A DNA stretch of 42,679 nt from Rhodobacterales bacterium (GTDB lineage Bacteria > Pseudomonadota > Alphaproteobacteria > Rhodobacterales > Rhodobacteraceae): positions 1-42,679 of the forward strand of contig JAFLCY010000026.1 of NCBI GenBank assembly GCA_017303485.1. Reading direction: 5' to 3'. Shown one piece after another: positions 32,616 to 42,200 of this stretch. The notes beneath the pieces were generated by a model. That model was not told the DNA's origin. It ran no database searches and saw only the letters and a program-made list of their open reading frames with translations. Positions within the stretch are counted from its first letter, which is position 1, and each line of letters starts with the position of its first letter. A program made the translations under genes and the position numbers.

Positions 32616-33452
32616 CTACCGTCCTCGCGTCCATTCGCCAGAGGAGGGACGCAGCCGGACGGCGAGGTGTACGGTGATATAGACCAGGAAGGCCACTGGC
32701 TGCGCGGCCGCGATGGCAAGAAGTCGGCCAGGCGTCAGGCGTGGCTTGGCTTCGTTCGCCAGAAGCTGAGGATAGAGGGCGTGCAGTTCCGCAACGCCCG
32801 CATCCTGACGCCGCCGCACCTTGATCAGATTTCCCAGACCTTCGACCATGGGCCAGTGATACCGCGCTGCCACTTCGACCCGCTCCTGCGGCGTAAATTG
32901 CAGCCGGACGAAGGTGTCGTCCGATATGATCGCGGGAAAGTCCTGCCATCGCGCGCGTCCTGCAGCATTGACGGCAAAGAGGCCAGCCCCGACCGTACCA
33001 CTTTGAACAAAGGGCAGGCGGGTCCAGATGTCGGCGTAGCGCCGGGTGACCCAGGAGCGTGCGGGGGCGACCGAGAGGGTTCCGGTCGCATAGCGCGGCG
33101 CTGTGGTGTCCAAGACGGTGCGGATCTGTCCGATCAGACCGGCATCGCAGGTAATGTCGGCATCGAGATACAATCGGTTGCGCCCCCGCGCAGCCCGGTC
33201 GCCGGCGTTGAGCGCCAGCAACTTCCCGCCCTGGTCGAGGTCGAGAACCTGCATCTCCCAGCCCCGGGCAACGGCCCCGGCAACCCGGTTGCGGGCGATG
33301 GCAACGGTCTGGTCCCGGCAGGCATTGGCGACGACGATGATCTCGATCCGCCCGGCCGCGTCATCCTGTGCCAGAAGTGCGGCCAGACAGCGGTCAAGCC
33401 AGGCTTCCTCGTCATGGGCCGGAATGATCACGCTCAGATCGAAGGTCGCCAT
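32616..33452 (-). CDS. Family 2 glycosyltransferase
   Basis: A 278-residue GT-A enzyme from ATG 33452 (MATFDLSVIIPAHDEEAWLD). Motifs: CLAALLAQDD, IEIIVVANACRDQTVAIARN, GGKLLALNAGDRAARGRNRL followed by YLDADITCDAG (DxD), VGAGLFAVNAAGRARWQDFP, and IISDDTFVRLQF. A C-terminal hydrophobic segment (LLAIAAAQPVAFLVYITVHL) suggests membrane attachment. It precedes the GT4 gene in a two-gene minus-strand unit whose promoter lies in the 226-base divergent gap 33453-33678. Confidence 0.92.
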   Translation of the reverse strand: MATFDLSVIIPAHDEEAWLDRCLAALLAQDDAAGRIEIIVVANACRDQTVAIARNRVAGAVARGWEMQVLDLDQGGKLLALNAGDRAARGRNRLYLDADITCDAGLIGQIRTVLDTTAPRYATGTLSVAPARSWVTRRYADIWTRLPFVQSGTVGAGLFAVNAAGRARWQDFPAIISDDTFVRLQFTPQERVEVAARYHWPMVEGLGNLIKVRRRQDAGVAELHALYPQLLANEAKPRLTPGRLLAIAAAQPVAFLVYITVHLAVRLRPSSGEWTRGR

Positions 33453-33678
33453 GGAAATGTTGGTCCCAAATCCAATTGGAGCCCAGAGGCTGGACGATAT
33501 CCGATGTAGGTTCAAGCCTTTAGTGCCGGATCGGGCCGGACCGGAGCGGGCTGTGATGAACAGATTTTTGCCCAGGCGGAAACAGAGACCGGAATAGCGC
33601 CAAGATCAATGTCTTGTCGTGCCGTTGCATCGGGGCCGCGAAAGAATTGGCTTGCAGGACGACGGATAAAGGGGTCCG

Positions 33679-34521
33679 GTGAAACGGCATATGAACCGAG
33701 TTGTTAGGCTTTCTGACGTTGTGATGATCCCGAGCCAGCCGCCCCCTTCTGCGACGTTGCCGCAGGACCCGATTTCCCCCCTGACCCTGGTCAATTTCAA
33801 CGACCAGTCCAGCCTTCTGGCTGATGTCGAGAGGCATCTTAAGGCAGGAACAGGCTTTGCCATTGCCACCCTGAACCTGGATCATGTCGTGAAGATGCGG
33901 CGCAATCCGGCCTTTCTGCGGGCCTACCGCGCGCACAGCCACGTAGTTGCCGACGGCAATCCGATTGTCTGGCTTTCGCATCTTGCAGGCAGGTCCGGGG
34001 TCCGCTTGGTGCCGGGGTCCGAACTGATTGCGCCGATGGCGGCACTGGCGGCAAGGCTGGGTACACCGCTTGCGTTCCTCGGCTCGACCGATCAGGCGCT
34101 GGCGCTGGCGGCAGAGCGGCTCAGGGCCACCCATCCGGGGTTGCAGATCGCGGCCAGCCTGGCGCCGCCCTTCGGATTTGACCCCGAAAGTGCGGCGGCG
34201 GATGTGCTTCTGGATCAGGTTGCGGCCTCGGGCGCCCGCATCTGCCTGCTGGCACTTGGGGCGCCCAAACAGGAACTGCTGGCGGCACGCGGCCTCGCCC
34301 GGCATCCGGAACTTGGCTTCCTGTCAATCGGTGCGGGGCTCGACTTCATCGCCGGTCACCAAACCCGTGCGCCGGTTTGGGTGCGGAAGATCGCGATGGA
34401 ATGGCTGTGGCGGATGCTGACGAACCCGCGTCGCCTTGCCCGCCGCTATCTGGATTGCTTGCTGGTGATCCCGTCGCTGGCCGGTCAGGCGCTTTCGGCC
34501 CGTGGGAGGCGCAAGGAATGA
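33679..34521 (+). CDS. WecG/TagA/CpsF-family glycosyltransferase
   Basis: A 280-residue enzyme of the GT26 family. Start GTG 33679, with AAAGGGG six bases upstream; ATG 33691 is the alternative. Motifs: FAIATLNLDHVVKMRRNPAF, HVVADGNPIVWLSHLAG, RLVPGSELIAPMAALAARLG, PLAFLGSTDQALALAAERLR, PPFGFDPESAAADVLLDQV, LLALGAPKQELLAARG and FLSIGAGLDFIAGHQTRAP. These enzymes usually add the second sugar to the undecaprenyl-linked primer. Its TGA overlaps the next gene's ATG as ATGA, so the two are coupled. Confidence 0.93.
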   Translation: MKRHMNRVVRLSDVVMIPSQPPPSATLPQDPISPLTLVNFNDQSSLLADVERHLKAGTGFAIATLNLDHVVKMRRNPAFLRAYRAHSHVVADGNPIVWLSHLAGRSGVRLVPGSELIAPMAALAARLGTPLAFLGSTDQALALAAERLRATHPGLQIAASLAPPFGFDPESAAADVLLDQVAASGARICLLALGAPKQELLAARGLARHPELGFLSIGAGLDFIAGHQTRAPVWVRKIAMEWLWRMLTNPRRLARRYLDCLLVIPSLAGQALSARGRRKE

Positions 34522-35489
34522 CCATGCCCGGGAAAATGCCGACCGTGCTGACCGTGATCCTGAACTGGCGCACTGCCGAGATGACGCTGAAGGCGGCAGA
34601 TGCAGCCGAGCGCGCGATGGAAGGCATCGCGGGTGGTATCGTGGTGGTCGACAACGATTCAGGCGATGGCTCTTTCGAGCGCATGACAGAGGCGCTGAAG
34701 GACCGCCCCCGGTTCCGAGTGGTGCAATCGGGGCGGAACGGCGGTTTCGGGGCGGGGAACAACACCGGCATCCGTCTCGGCCTGCCCGGGGGTGAGCGGC
34801 CGGACTATGCCTATATCCTGAATTCGGATGCCTTTCCGGCGCCTGACGCGATCCGCACCTTGCTGGACTATCTGGAGACGCATCGGGCGGTGGGCTTCGC
34901 GGGCAGCTATATCCATGGGCCGGATGGCGAAGCGCATGTCACCTGCTTCCGCTTCCCGTCCCCCGCGTCCGAGTTCGAGGGCGCGGCGCGGACCGGGCCG
35001 ATCTCGAAGCTGTTGGCCAAGCGCTCGGTGTCGATCGGGGTGCCGGACGCAAGCGGTCCGGTCGACTGGCTGGCCGGCGCAAGCCTGATGATGCGCGAAG
35101 AGGTGATCCGCAAAGTCGGCACCTTCGACGAGACCTTCTTCCTGTATTTTGAGGAAACCGACCTTTGCCGTCGCGCGGCGGAGGCGGGCTGGCCAACCCA
35201 TTTCGTTCGGGACAGCCGGGTCGAGCATATCGGCTCGGTCTCGACGGGGATGAAGACCTGGAAACGGGTGCCGGGCTACTGGTTTGACAGCCGCTGGCAC
35301 TATTTCCGCAAATCCGGCGGGACGGGGCGGGCCGTCAGTGCGACGCTGGCGCATCTGTCTGGCGGGCTGATCCTGCTGGCGCGGCGCGTCGTCCGTCCCA
35401 GCATCCCCAGCGGGCCGCCGCATTTCCTGCGTGACATGGTCGGCCACGCGATCCGCCAACTGGTCCGGCCAGGAAAGGACCTGGCCTGA
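34518..35489 (+). CDS. Family 2 glycosyltransferase (rhamnosyltransferase-like)
   Basis: A 323-residue GT-A enzyme, ATG 34518 overlapping the WecG-like stop. Motifs: TVLTVILNWRTAEMTLKAAD, GGIVVVDNDSGDGSFERM, VQSGRNGGFGAGNNTGIRLG, DYAYILNSDAFPAPDAI (NxD/SDA variant of DxD), DWLAGASLMMREEVIRKVGT and FDETFFLYFEETDLCRRAAE. The order of 'NGGFGAGNN' and 'DEtFFlYfEe.DLC.R' is characteristic of rhamnosyltransferase-type GT2 proteins. Last of a two-gene plus-strand unit, convergent with the barrel gene at 35543-36877. Confidence 0.92.
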   Translation: MTMPGKMPTVLTVILNWRTAEMTLKAADAAERAMEGIAGGIVVVDNDSGDGSFERMTEALKDRPRFRVVQSGRNGGFGAGNNTGIRLGLPGGERPDYAYILNSDAFPAPDAIRTLLDYLETHRAVGFAGSYIHGPDGEAHVTCFRFPSPASEFEGAARTGPISKLLAKRSVSIGVPDASGPVDWLAGASLMMREEVIRKVGTFDETFFLYFEETDLCRRAAEAGWPTHFVRDSRVEHIGSVSTGMKTWKRVPGYWFDSRWHYFRKSGGTGRAVSATLAHLSGGLILLARRVVRPSIPSGPPHFLRDMVGHAIRQLVRPGKDLA

Positions 35490-35542
35490 CACACAGGGTT
35501 GGCCGACGATGCCAGCCGCCCGATCCGGTCAGGCTGCGGAGG

Positions 35543-36877
35543 TCAGGGCCGGAACTCGAAGTCCCGGCTGAGCGAGACGAACAGTGTCGGCGATTCGGCA
35601 TGGCCGTCGGCATCGTCGCGGATGCGGTAGCCAATGCCGCTGTCAAGGTTCCAATCCGCCGTCAGCTCGCGGCTGTAGCCCGCCCCGAACGACACTTGCT
35701 CGATCCGCTCGGAGGCTGCATCTCTCAGCTCGTAGTTGATGCCCAACGAGATCGACGAAATATCGTTCACCGTCTTCGCCCAGGACACGCCGGCCACAGT
35801 GGTGGTGACGGGCTCGTCGTCATAGCTGACGCTGCGCTCGAGATTCAGGCCCAGACTGCCATCGGGCAGGTTATGCGCCAGGTTCAGTCGGCCGATAACA
35901 TCCGTTCCTGTTTCGTCGGCATGGGTGACCCCCAGACCGGCAGAAATCGTCATCGAGGGAGTTTCCAGATCACGCCCGATCTCGAAAGTCTCGCGCTGGC
36001 CCTCATCTTCGTCGGTCGTGATGCGGAGCAACGCTGTGGCGGTGCCGACCGGCATGTCATAGGTCAGGCCAATCCTGAGGTCCGGTCCAGTCGTCCGATC
36101 GGTGATGCCGAATTCTTCGGTTTCGGATTCGGTATAGCCAACCTCGGCCGACAGATCGAGCCGCTCGCTCAGCGCATAGTCCAGCCCAGCATAGGTGACC
36201 AGCGTGTCGGTCCGGGTGCTGGCAGCGTCCTCTTCCTCCCGCTCGGTGTAGCGCAGGCCCACGCGACCGGTGGCAATTTCCGAGATATGGAAGATCACCG
36301 CCGCATCGGCGCGTGATTCCGTGACATCGACAAGATCGGGGTCTGACGCATCCACATAGTCGGTTTTGGAGTAGCCGGCACCCAAGGCGAAGCCGATCGC
36401 AGAGGTCCGGCCAATCTCCAGCGCCGTGTTGATACTGAGATCGGTGCGCGTGCCGGTTTCGTCGATGTCGGCAAGTTCGTCGTCGAACTCATCAACCTCG
36501 TCGCTGCGGTAGGAAACGCCAAGATCGAAGACCGCGGAAGGCACCTCACGGTGGTAATTCAGGTCAAGCGCCTCGCGTCCGAAGTCGAAGGAAGTTCCCG
36601 GCTCGTCGTTGCCATTCTCGACGATCACGGCGCCAGAGGCGAGGAATTCCAGCCGGTCGATTGCCGTCTCGCTGGTCAGCCCGAAGGACAGCCGGGTCAC
36701 GTTGGAGATGTCGGTCCCGCCGGCCGGAACCGACAGGCGATCATTGCGGGAGACTTCCAGCCGGTTCTCCAGCCCGAAGATCATGCGCAGACCACCTTCC
36801 TGTGCCAGGGCGGCAGAGGAGGACAGCGCTGCGCTGACGGCACAGAAACCGCCAAGGGCGAGGCCAGACCGGCGCAT
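35543..36877 (-). CDS. Outer-membrane beta-barrel protein of polysaccharide locus
   Basis: A 444-residue secreted protein. Residues 1-25 form a signal peptide (MRRSGLALGGFCAVSAALSS, ending ALAQ). The mature part alternates polar and hydrophobic residues in many short strands ending in aromatic residues (VTRLSFGLTSETAIDRLEFL, FDLGVSYRSDEVDEFDDELA, GRVGLRYTEREEEDA, LVTYAGLDYALSERLDLSAE), typical of a barrel of about 14-18 strands, and ends LFVSLSRDFEFRP. Loops are rich in Asp and Glu, suggesting cation binding. It follows the Wza-like gene by seven bases and may be the outer-membrane pore or an assembly partner. Confidence 0.85.
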   Translation of the reverse strand: MRRSGLALGGFCAVSAALSSSAALAQEGGLRMIFGLENRLEVSRNDRLSVPAGGTDISNVTRLSFGLTSETAIDRLEFLASGAVIVENGNDEPGTSFDFGREALDLNYHREVPSAVFDLGVSYRSDEVDEFDDELADIDETGTRTDLSINTALEIGRTSAIGFALGAGYSKTDYVDASDPDLVDVTESRADAAVIFHISEIATGRVGLRYTEREEEDAASTRTDTLVTYAGLDYALSERLDLSAEVGYTESETEEFGITDRTTGPDLRIGLTYDMPVGTATALLRITTDEDEGQRETFEIGRDLETPSMTISAGLGVTHADETGTDVIGRLNLAHNLPDGSLGLNLERSVSYDDEPVTTTVAGVSWAKTVNDISSISLGINYELRDAASERIEQVSFGAGYSRELTADWNLDSGIGYRIRDDADGHAESPTLFVSLSRDFEFRP

Positions 36878-36884
36878 AACGCGT

Positions 36885-37493
36885 CTACTCGAAAAGTTTG
36901 CGCTGCGGGATGACGATCACGTCGCCAGAGACAAGGCGCGTGGCGCCACCACCCGCTTCGCCGCGTTCGATGGCGTCGAGGTCGAACTTGTACACCTTTT
37001 CGACGCCCGACTTGTCAACCCGGCGCAGCTGGACGCGCTTCTTCGCAGCAAAGGGCGACAGGCCGCCAGCCTGGGCCAGTGCCTGCAACAGGGTGGCGCC
37101 CGGCTTGATTTCGACCTTGCCGGGGGTATTCGCAGCGCCGAGGATGAAGACGTCGATCATGCGCGGTGTGGCCGCGGTGGCCGGCCGACGTTCCGCCAGT
37201 GCGTTGAGTGTGACGAAGACCGTCGGCGGCGTTGCAAAGTTCGGCGCCAAGCGGCTGGCCAGTTCGGTCTGCACTTCGGCAAGGCTGCGACCGGCGGCAC
37301 GCACCGACCCGGCAAGCGGCAGCGAGATCTGGCCATCGGGCAGAACGATCGCGGTGCGGTTCAGCGTCGCGTCTTCCAGAACTTCGATCTGCAGCACATC
37401 GCCCGAGCGGACCTTGTAGTCCTGAGCCCAGGTTGAAACTGCCAGAAGCGGCAGCAGGAACATGGCGGCGGCCAGGCGGCGGAGGATAGTCAT
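36885..37493 (-). CDS. Polysaccharide export protein, Wza/ExoF-type (SLBB)
   Basis: A 202-residue export protein from ATG 37493 (MTILRRLAAAMFLLPLLAVS) with GGGAG upstream. A signal peptide ends about residue 24 (STWA-QDYK); there is no lipobox cysteine, so it is probably not a lipoprotein, unlike classical Wza. The polysaccharide-export domain reads YKVRSGDVLQIEVLEDATLN and DGQISLPLAGSVRAAGRSLA. An SLBB domain follows: IDVFILGAANTPGKVEIKPG, TLLQALAQAGGLSPFAAKKR. The short length, lacking the C-terminal membrane helix, implies a separate outer-membrane pore; the barrel encoded seven bases downstream is the obvious partner. Confidence 0.92.
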   Translation of the reverse strand: MTILRRLAAAMFLLPLLAVSTWAQDYKVRSGDVLQIEVLEDATLNRTAIVLPDGQISLPLAGSVRAAGRSLAEVQTELASRLAPNFATPPTVFVTLNALAERRPATAATPRMIDVFILGAANTPGKVEIKPGATLLQALAQAGGLSPFAAKKRVQLRRVDKSGVEKVYKFDLDAIERGEAGGGATRLVSGDVIVIPQRKLFE

Positions 37494-37659
37494 AAAAAAT
37501 ACTCCCTTGCGTCCAGTCAGAACGGGCGCGACTGCAACAGCCCAAGAGTATTTGGCTCGCGCCGGTTCGGAAAGAGGAAATGCACCCGCAACCGGGCCGA
37601 ATTGGGGTGGGGGGCGGGCCATTTGCCCGAATGCGGGCATCGGTGGCCGAAATGCCACA

Positions 37660-38610
37660 TCAAGTCGTGGTGCCGGACAACCCCAGAGTGTTGACGACCA
37701 AGGCGGTCACCTCCTGCATGAGGCGGGCCGTCTCGGGGTCAGGCGGATCCGCCGCAGTGCCGTCGGCCCGAAGGAGCCGATATGGAAGGCCGACGGGGGA
37801 TTCGTGATAAAGCGCCGCGAAATGCACCAGGGCGACCAGGTAATTGCCCAGGTCGTTCAGGTGAATCATGTCCTGGCTGCCGTCGGCGGCCCGTGCGAAA
37901 AGGTCGGTCCGGCTCTGGACGGACCCGGTCCCGCCCTGGGCCTCAATCGCTCGCACGAAGGCCGCCAGCACCGGGCCTGCCGGAATGAGGTGGATCTGAG
38001 CGGTGGGCGGCAGCCTGCGCAGGGCCGGACCCAGCACTTGCCGCAACCAGTAGCGTTCGTGGTCGCGGTCCAGCCGTTCCAGCCAGCCTTCCGGATCGTC
38101 CAGCGGGTGCCAGGTTTCGTACAGGTAGAGCCGCACGTCCGGCCGCGCGCGCAGGGCGGTCTCGGCCCAGCGATACAGATACAGAGCGCTGTCGAAGTAC
38201 CGGATCGCGTCGCGGATTTCGACCATTTCAGTCAGGACGATGGCGTCATACTCGCCGCTGGCCACCGCCTCATGCGCCGGGCGGAAGCGCGCATGGGCGT
38301 TCTCGGCCTCGAAACCGTTGATCTCGGCATCGCCCCAATGCGCCTTGAGTGTCGTGCCCCAGCCGAGCTGGCTGTCGTAGTGATGGCCTGGTGGGGCGAG
38401 CTGGGCCAGCATTGCCGGCATGTTGCGATTCACGAGGCTGTGGCCAAGGTGGTAGACCGACAGCGGCCCGGTCGGAGCGGACATCGTACCGGCCAGCCGC
38501 TTGCGGACATAGTCCAACGAAGGCGGGCGGGACAGAAGCGCGTAAAAGCCTCCCGCACCAAGCAGTGCCCCGAAGCCGCCAAGGAAGGCCCATCGCCTCG
38601 TCACCGTCAC
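37660..38610 (-). CDS. Membrane-anchored SGNH-hydrolase-like protein
   Basis: A 316-residue protein with an N-terminal membrane anchor or uncleaved signal (AFLGGFGALLGAGGFYALLS). SGNH/GDSL features: block I PLSVYHLGHSLVNRNM with Ser58 as nucleophile candidate, and block V GSQDMIHLNDLGNYL with Asp247 and His250. SGNH enzymes are esterases or acyltransferases; in polysaccharide loci they add or remove acyl groups. The ATG (38610) overlaps the PPTase stop as ATGA, tying it to the NRPS operon. A role in transferring or removing an NRPS-made group on the polymer is inference. Confidence 0.75.
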   Translation of the reverse strand: MTVTRRWAFLGGFGALLGAGGFYALLSRPPSLDYVRKRLAGTMSAPTGPLSVYHLGHSLVNRNMPAMLAQLAPPGHHYDSQLGWGTTLKAHWGDAEINGFEAENAHARFRPAHEAVASGEYDAIVLTEMVEIRDAIRYFDSALYLYRWAETALRARPDVRLYLYETWHPLDDPEGWLERLDRDHERYWLRQVLGPALRRLPPTAQIHLIPAGPVLAAFVRAIEAQGGTGSVQSRTDLFARAADGSQDMIHLNDLGNYLVALVHFAALYHESPVGLPYRLLRADGTAADPPDPETARLMQEVTALVVNTLGLSGTTT

Positions 38611-39257
38611 ATTGCCACCCCCGCAAGCACCAGGCCATCCAGCAAGGCCATCCGGCCACGGACGATCTGCCCAGCCTGGAACGCCCCTGCCTCCTTCAGA
38701 ACGTGGGCATCGAACCTGGTTCCGGCAAGGGTGACGCTCAGGACTTCATGGCCGAACATGGCGCGCCGTCCAGGCTCTTGCGCCTTGAAGACGGCCTCTT
38801 TCGCGCAATAGATGTGCTGGACCAGCCGGCCCGTCCCGTCATGAGCCAGACGTCCTAGTTCCTCTGGCCTGCAAACGATCTCCCACAGGTCAGGCGCGAT
38901 CTCGGCGTCCGCCTCGATGTCGACCCCCACTGCTGCACCCCGCCAGCCCACCGCGACGGCGATGCCTGCGGCATGGGCGATGGAACCGGCGATTCCGTCA
39001 GGCCAGATGGCCGCGCGGTCCGGACCCATCGGCAGGGCCTGCTCCGGCTGCCCGAGCGCCCGCAGCACCCGCCGCGCCGCCGTTCGGCCCGCGACGAATT
39101 CCGCCAGCCGGGACGCGACCGCGCCTGCAATCCCGGCATGTTCCCCGGGCCACAGCGCTTTCGCGTCGGGAGAGACGATCCGCTCTGCCGCCACCGCCAC
39201 CTTGTCCGGGAACAGCGAGCGCAGCGCGGTTTCGACCGGCCCGGTGGCCCGGGTCAT
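38607..39257 (-). CDS. 4'-phosphopantetheinyl transferase (Sfp/EntD type)
   Basis: A 216-residue enzyme that moves phosphopantetheine from CoA to the carrier-domain serine of the NRPS. Start ATG 39257 (MTRATGPVETALRSLFPDKV). Key motifs: ARRVLRALGQPEQALPMGPD, IAGSIAHAAGIAVAVGWRG, VGVDIEADAEIAPDLWEI with the magnesium-binding Asp/Glu, and YCAKEAVFKAQEPGRRAMFG with the KE-x3-K motif. It is coupled by ATGA overlaps to the NRPS upstream and to the SGNH gene downstream, so the NRPS is almost certainly its client. The upstream extension of this frame lies inside the NRPS gene and is a shadow. Confidence 0.94.
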   Translation of the reverse strand: MTRATGPVETALRSLFPDKVAVAAERIVSPDAKALWPGEHAGIAGAVASRLAEFVAGRTAARRVLRALGQPEQALPMGPDRAAIWPDGIAGSIAHAAGIAVAVGWRGAAVGVDIEADAEIAPDLWEIVCRPEELGRLAHDGTGRLVQHIYCAKEAVFKAQEPGRRAMFGHEVLSVTLAGTRFDAHVLKEAGAFQAGQIVRGRMALLDGLVLAGVAM

Positions 39258-42200
39258 CCCAACGCCTTCTCCCGTGCTTCGCGCATCGCCCGGCGTCGTG
39301 CCATCGCATCCATCCGGCCATCCGCAGCACCGTCCGGTGCAGTGGCTGTCGGCGACGACGCATTGGCCGCAGTGGAGGGAGCGGGCAGCGATTTGCCCAG
39401 ATGCGCGGCAAGAGCCGAGACGACAGGGAACCGGAAGATGTCGGTTATGGCCAGCCGGTCCGAGTTCAGCGCGACCTTCATCTCGCGATGCGCCTGCACC
39501 GCCAGCAGGGAATGCCCGCCGAGGGTGAAGAAGTTGTCCGACCGCCCGACCTGCGGCACGCCGAGGACACGCGCCCAGACCGCGGCGATGGTTTCCTCGA
39601 TCCCGCCTTCCAGCGCGACGGGCGTTGCGACAACCGGTGCCGTCGCGAAGGGAGCGGGCATCGCCTTGCGGTCGATCTTGCCGTTCGGGGTCAGGGGCAT
39701 GGCGTCCAGCTTGACGATATGGGCGGGAACCATGACTTCGGGCAGATGCGCGCCAAGGTTGGCCTTCAGCGCCTGTTCGTCGATCATGCCATCGGCGGTG
39801 ACATAGCCCACCAGCCGCACATCGCCCGGCTGGTCCTCGCGCGCGATGACGACGGCCTGACGGATGCCCGCCGCGGCTTCCAGCGCGGCCTCGATCTCGC
39901 CCAGTTCGATCCGGTGGCCGCGGATCTTCACCTGGAAATCGGCACGGCCAAGGTAATCGAGCTTTCCGTCGTCCCTGCGGCGGACAAGGTCGCCGGTCCG
40001 ATACATCCGGCCCGCGCCCGCGAAAGGATCGGGGCGGAAGCGGTCGGCGGTAAGGTCGGGGCGCTGGAAATAGCCCTGCGCCACGCCCTCGCCGCCGATC
40101 CACAACTCTCCTTCCGCGTCGCTGGACACGGGCGCCTGTGCTTCGTCCAGAACGTAAAGAGACGTATTTGCAATGGGTTGTCCGATGTTGACCACGCCCT
40201 CGGCCCCGGTCGTCGCCTCGACCGAAGACCAGATCGTCGTCTCGGTCGGGCCATACATGTTCAGGACCGGCGCGCCGGTCAGACTGGCAAGATCGCCCGC
40301 CAACCGGCCCATCAGCGCCTCGCCGCCGACAAGCATCCGCTTCAGGCCCTTCAGCGCCGCGCGCGCGCCGTCGTCCTCGGCCAGCATCCGCGCCATCGAC
40401 GGGGTGCATTGCAGATGCGTCACGCCATGGCGCTGGATCAGACCGGCCATCGTCTCGCCCGTGTCGCCCCCGGCATTGGTCAGGCGCAGGACCTCGGCCA
40501 CCGGCTTCAGCCCTTCCAGCACGACCGGGGTCGGGATGCCGTAGTCGATCAGGCAGGCAACCTCGTCGATGTCGATGGCCTTCAACTCCTCGACGCGCTT
40601 CACGGCATCTTCCACGGTCCCGAAGAGGCCCGAGTCGTCGAAATAGCGCAGGAAGGCGAAATCGAGGATCGCCTCCAGCTCGTCCGGGGCCAGCGAACCA
40701 AGGTCGATATCCATCGGGTTCGTCATGCCCTGCGGCTTCTTGAAGGCCGGGAAGGCCCAGGCGTATTGCTTGATCAGCCCCGCAGCCGAGCGCAGGTAGC
40801 TTTTCATCGGCTCGCGCGCGACCTCACGCGCGGTCTCGCGGTCGGCGGCAAGGTAGGTGTGCAGCATCAAGGTGACCTTGAATCGGGCGGGGTCATGCCC
40901 GGCCTCGGCCAGCGCCTTGCGGTAAAGCTTAACCTTGTCAGCGACTTCAGCAATGGACTGGCCAAGCAGATGGGTCAGCACATTGGCCCCGGCGCGACCG
41001 GCCTCGCGCCAGGTTTCCGGGTTTCCGGCGGTGGTCACCCAAGCCGCAACCTCGGCCGAGACTGGGCGCGGCTGGGTCTTCACGGCAAAGGGGGTGCCAT
41101 CCTTGCGCGGGAATTCCACCGCCTCGCCGCGCCACAACCGGCGCACCTGATCAAGCGCGTCGAAAAGCGCCTGGCGGTTGGCCGGGGGCGTGTTCTCGGG
41201 CCGCAATACGAAATCATCCGGCTGCCAGCCCGAGGCAAAGGCCATCCCGGCGCGGCCGTTGGTCAGGTTGTCGATCACCGCCCATTCCTCGGCGATCCGG
41301 GCCGGGTGGTGCAGGGGCGCGACGATGCTGCCTGCGCGGACGCCGATATTCTTCGTCAAGGCCGCCGCCGCCGCGCCGGTGACGGCCGGGTTCGGATAGG
41401 GGCCGCCGAAGGCGTGGAAATGGCGTTCCGGCGTCCAGACCGCACAAAAGCCGTTCGCATCGGCGAACTTCGCGCCTTCCAGCAGCAGTTCGTACTTCGA
41501 GGGACCGGGCAGGTCGTCGTTGCCCCAGTAGTAGACCGAGAACTCCATCCCCCGCGCGCTGACGCCGGTGGCGCCCGAAGGCCGGACCCGTGCGCTGTCG
41601 TCGGCGAGGACGACGGTGAAACCGTTGGTCAGCGTCCAGAACAGCTCCAGGACCGAAATGTCGAACGACAGCGAGGTGACGGCCAGCCAGGTGCCGGGAT
41701 CAGTGCCAAGCACATCGTCCATCCCGGCAAAGAAATTCAGCGCGTTGCGGTGGGTGACGACCACGCCCTTGGGCCTGCCGGTGGAGCCGGAGGTGTAGAT
41801 CACATAGGCCGGATCCTCGGCAGCCGGGCCTGAGGGTGGCGTCGTCGGCGTGGCGGCAAGGCGCGGGTCGGTGTCCAGCACCAGAAGCGCCGGACCCTTC
41901 GGCAGGGCCCCGGCCACCGCGTCTTCGGTGACGATCACCGGGCAGCCGGAATCCTCGGCGTAAAGCGCCAGGCGGTCGGCGGGGTAGGCGGGGTCCATCG
42001 GGACATAGGCCGCCCCCGCAAGCTGGATGCCAAGTGCGCCCGCGACCATATCGGTCGTGCGGCGACAGGCAAGGCCGACAAGACTGCCCTTGCCCACGCC
42101 CATGTCTTTCAGGGTATGGGCGATGCGCGCGGCGCGGGCGGCGAGGTCGGCGTAGGTCAGCTTTGCCTCGCCCGCGATAACGGCCAGGGCATCGGGTGTC

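Noticed and set aside
39401-41833. 810-codon plus-strand open frame
   Set aside because: It is the antisense of the NRPS gene; its translation has no domain and is rich in Arg, Gly and His as expected for a GC-rich shadow.
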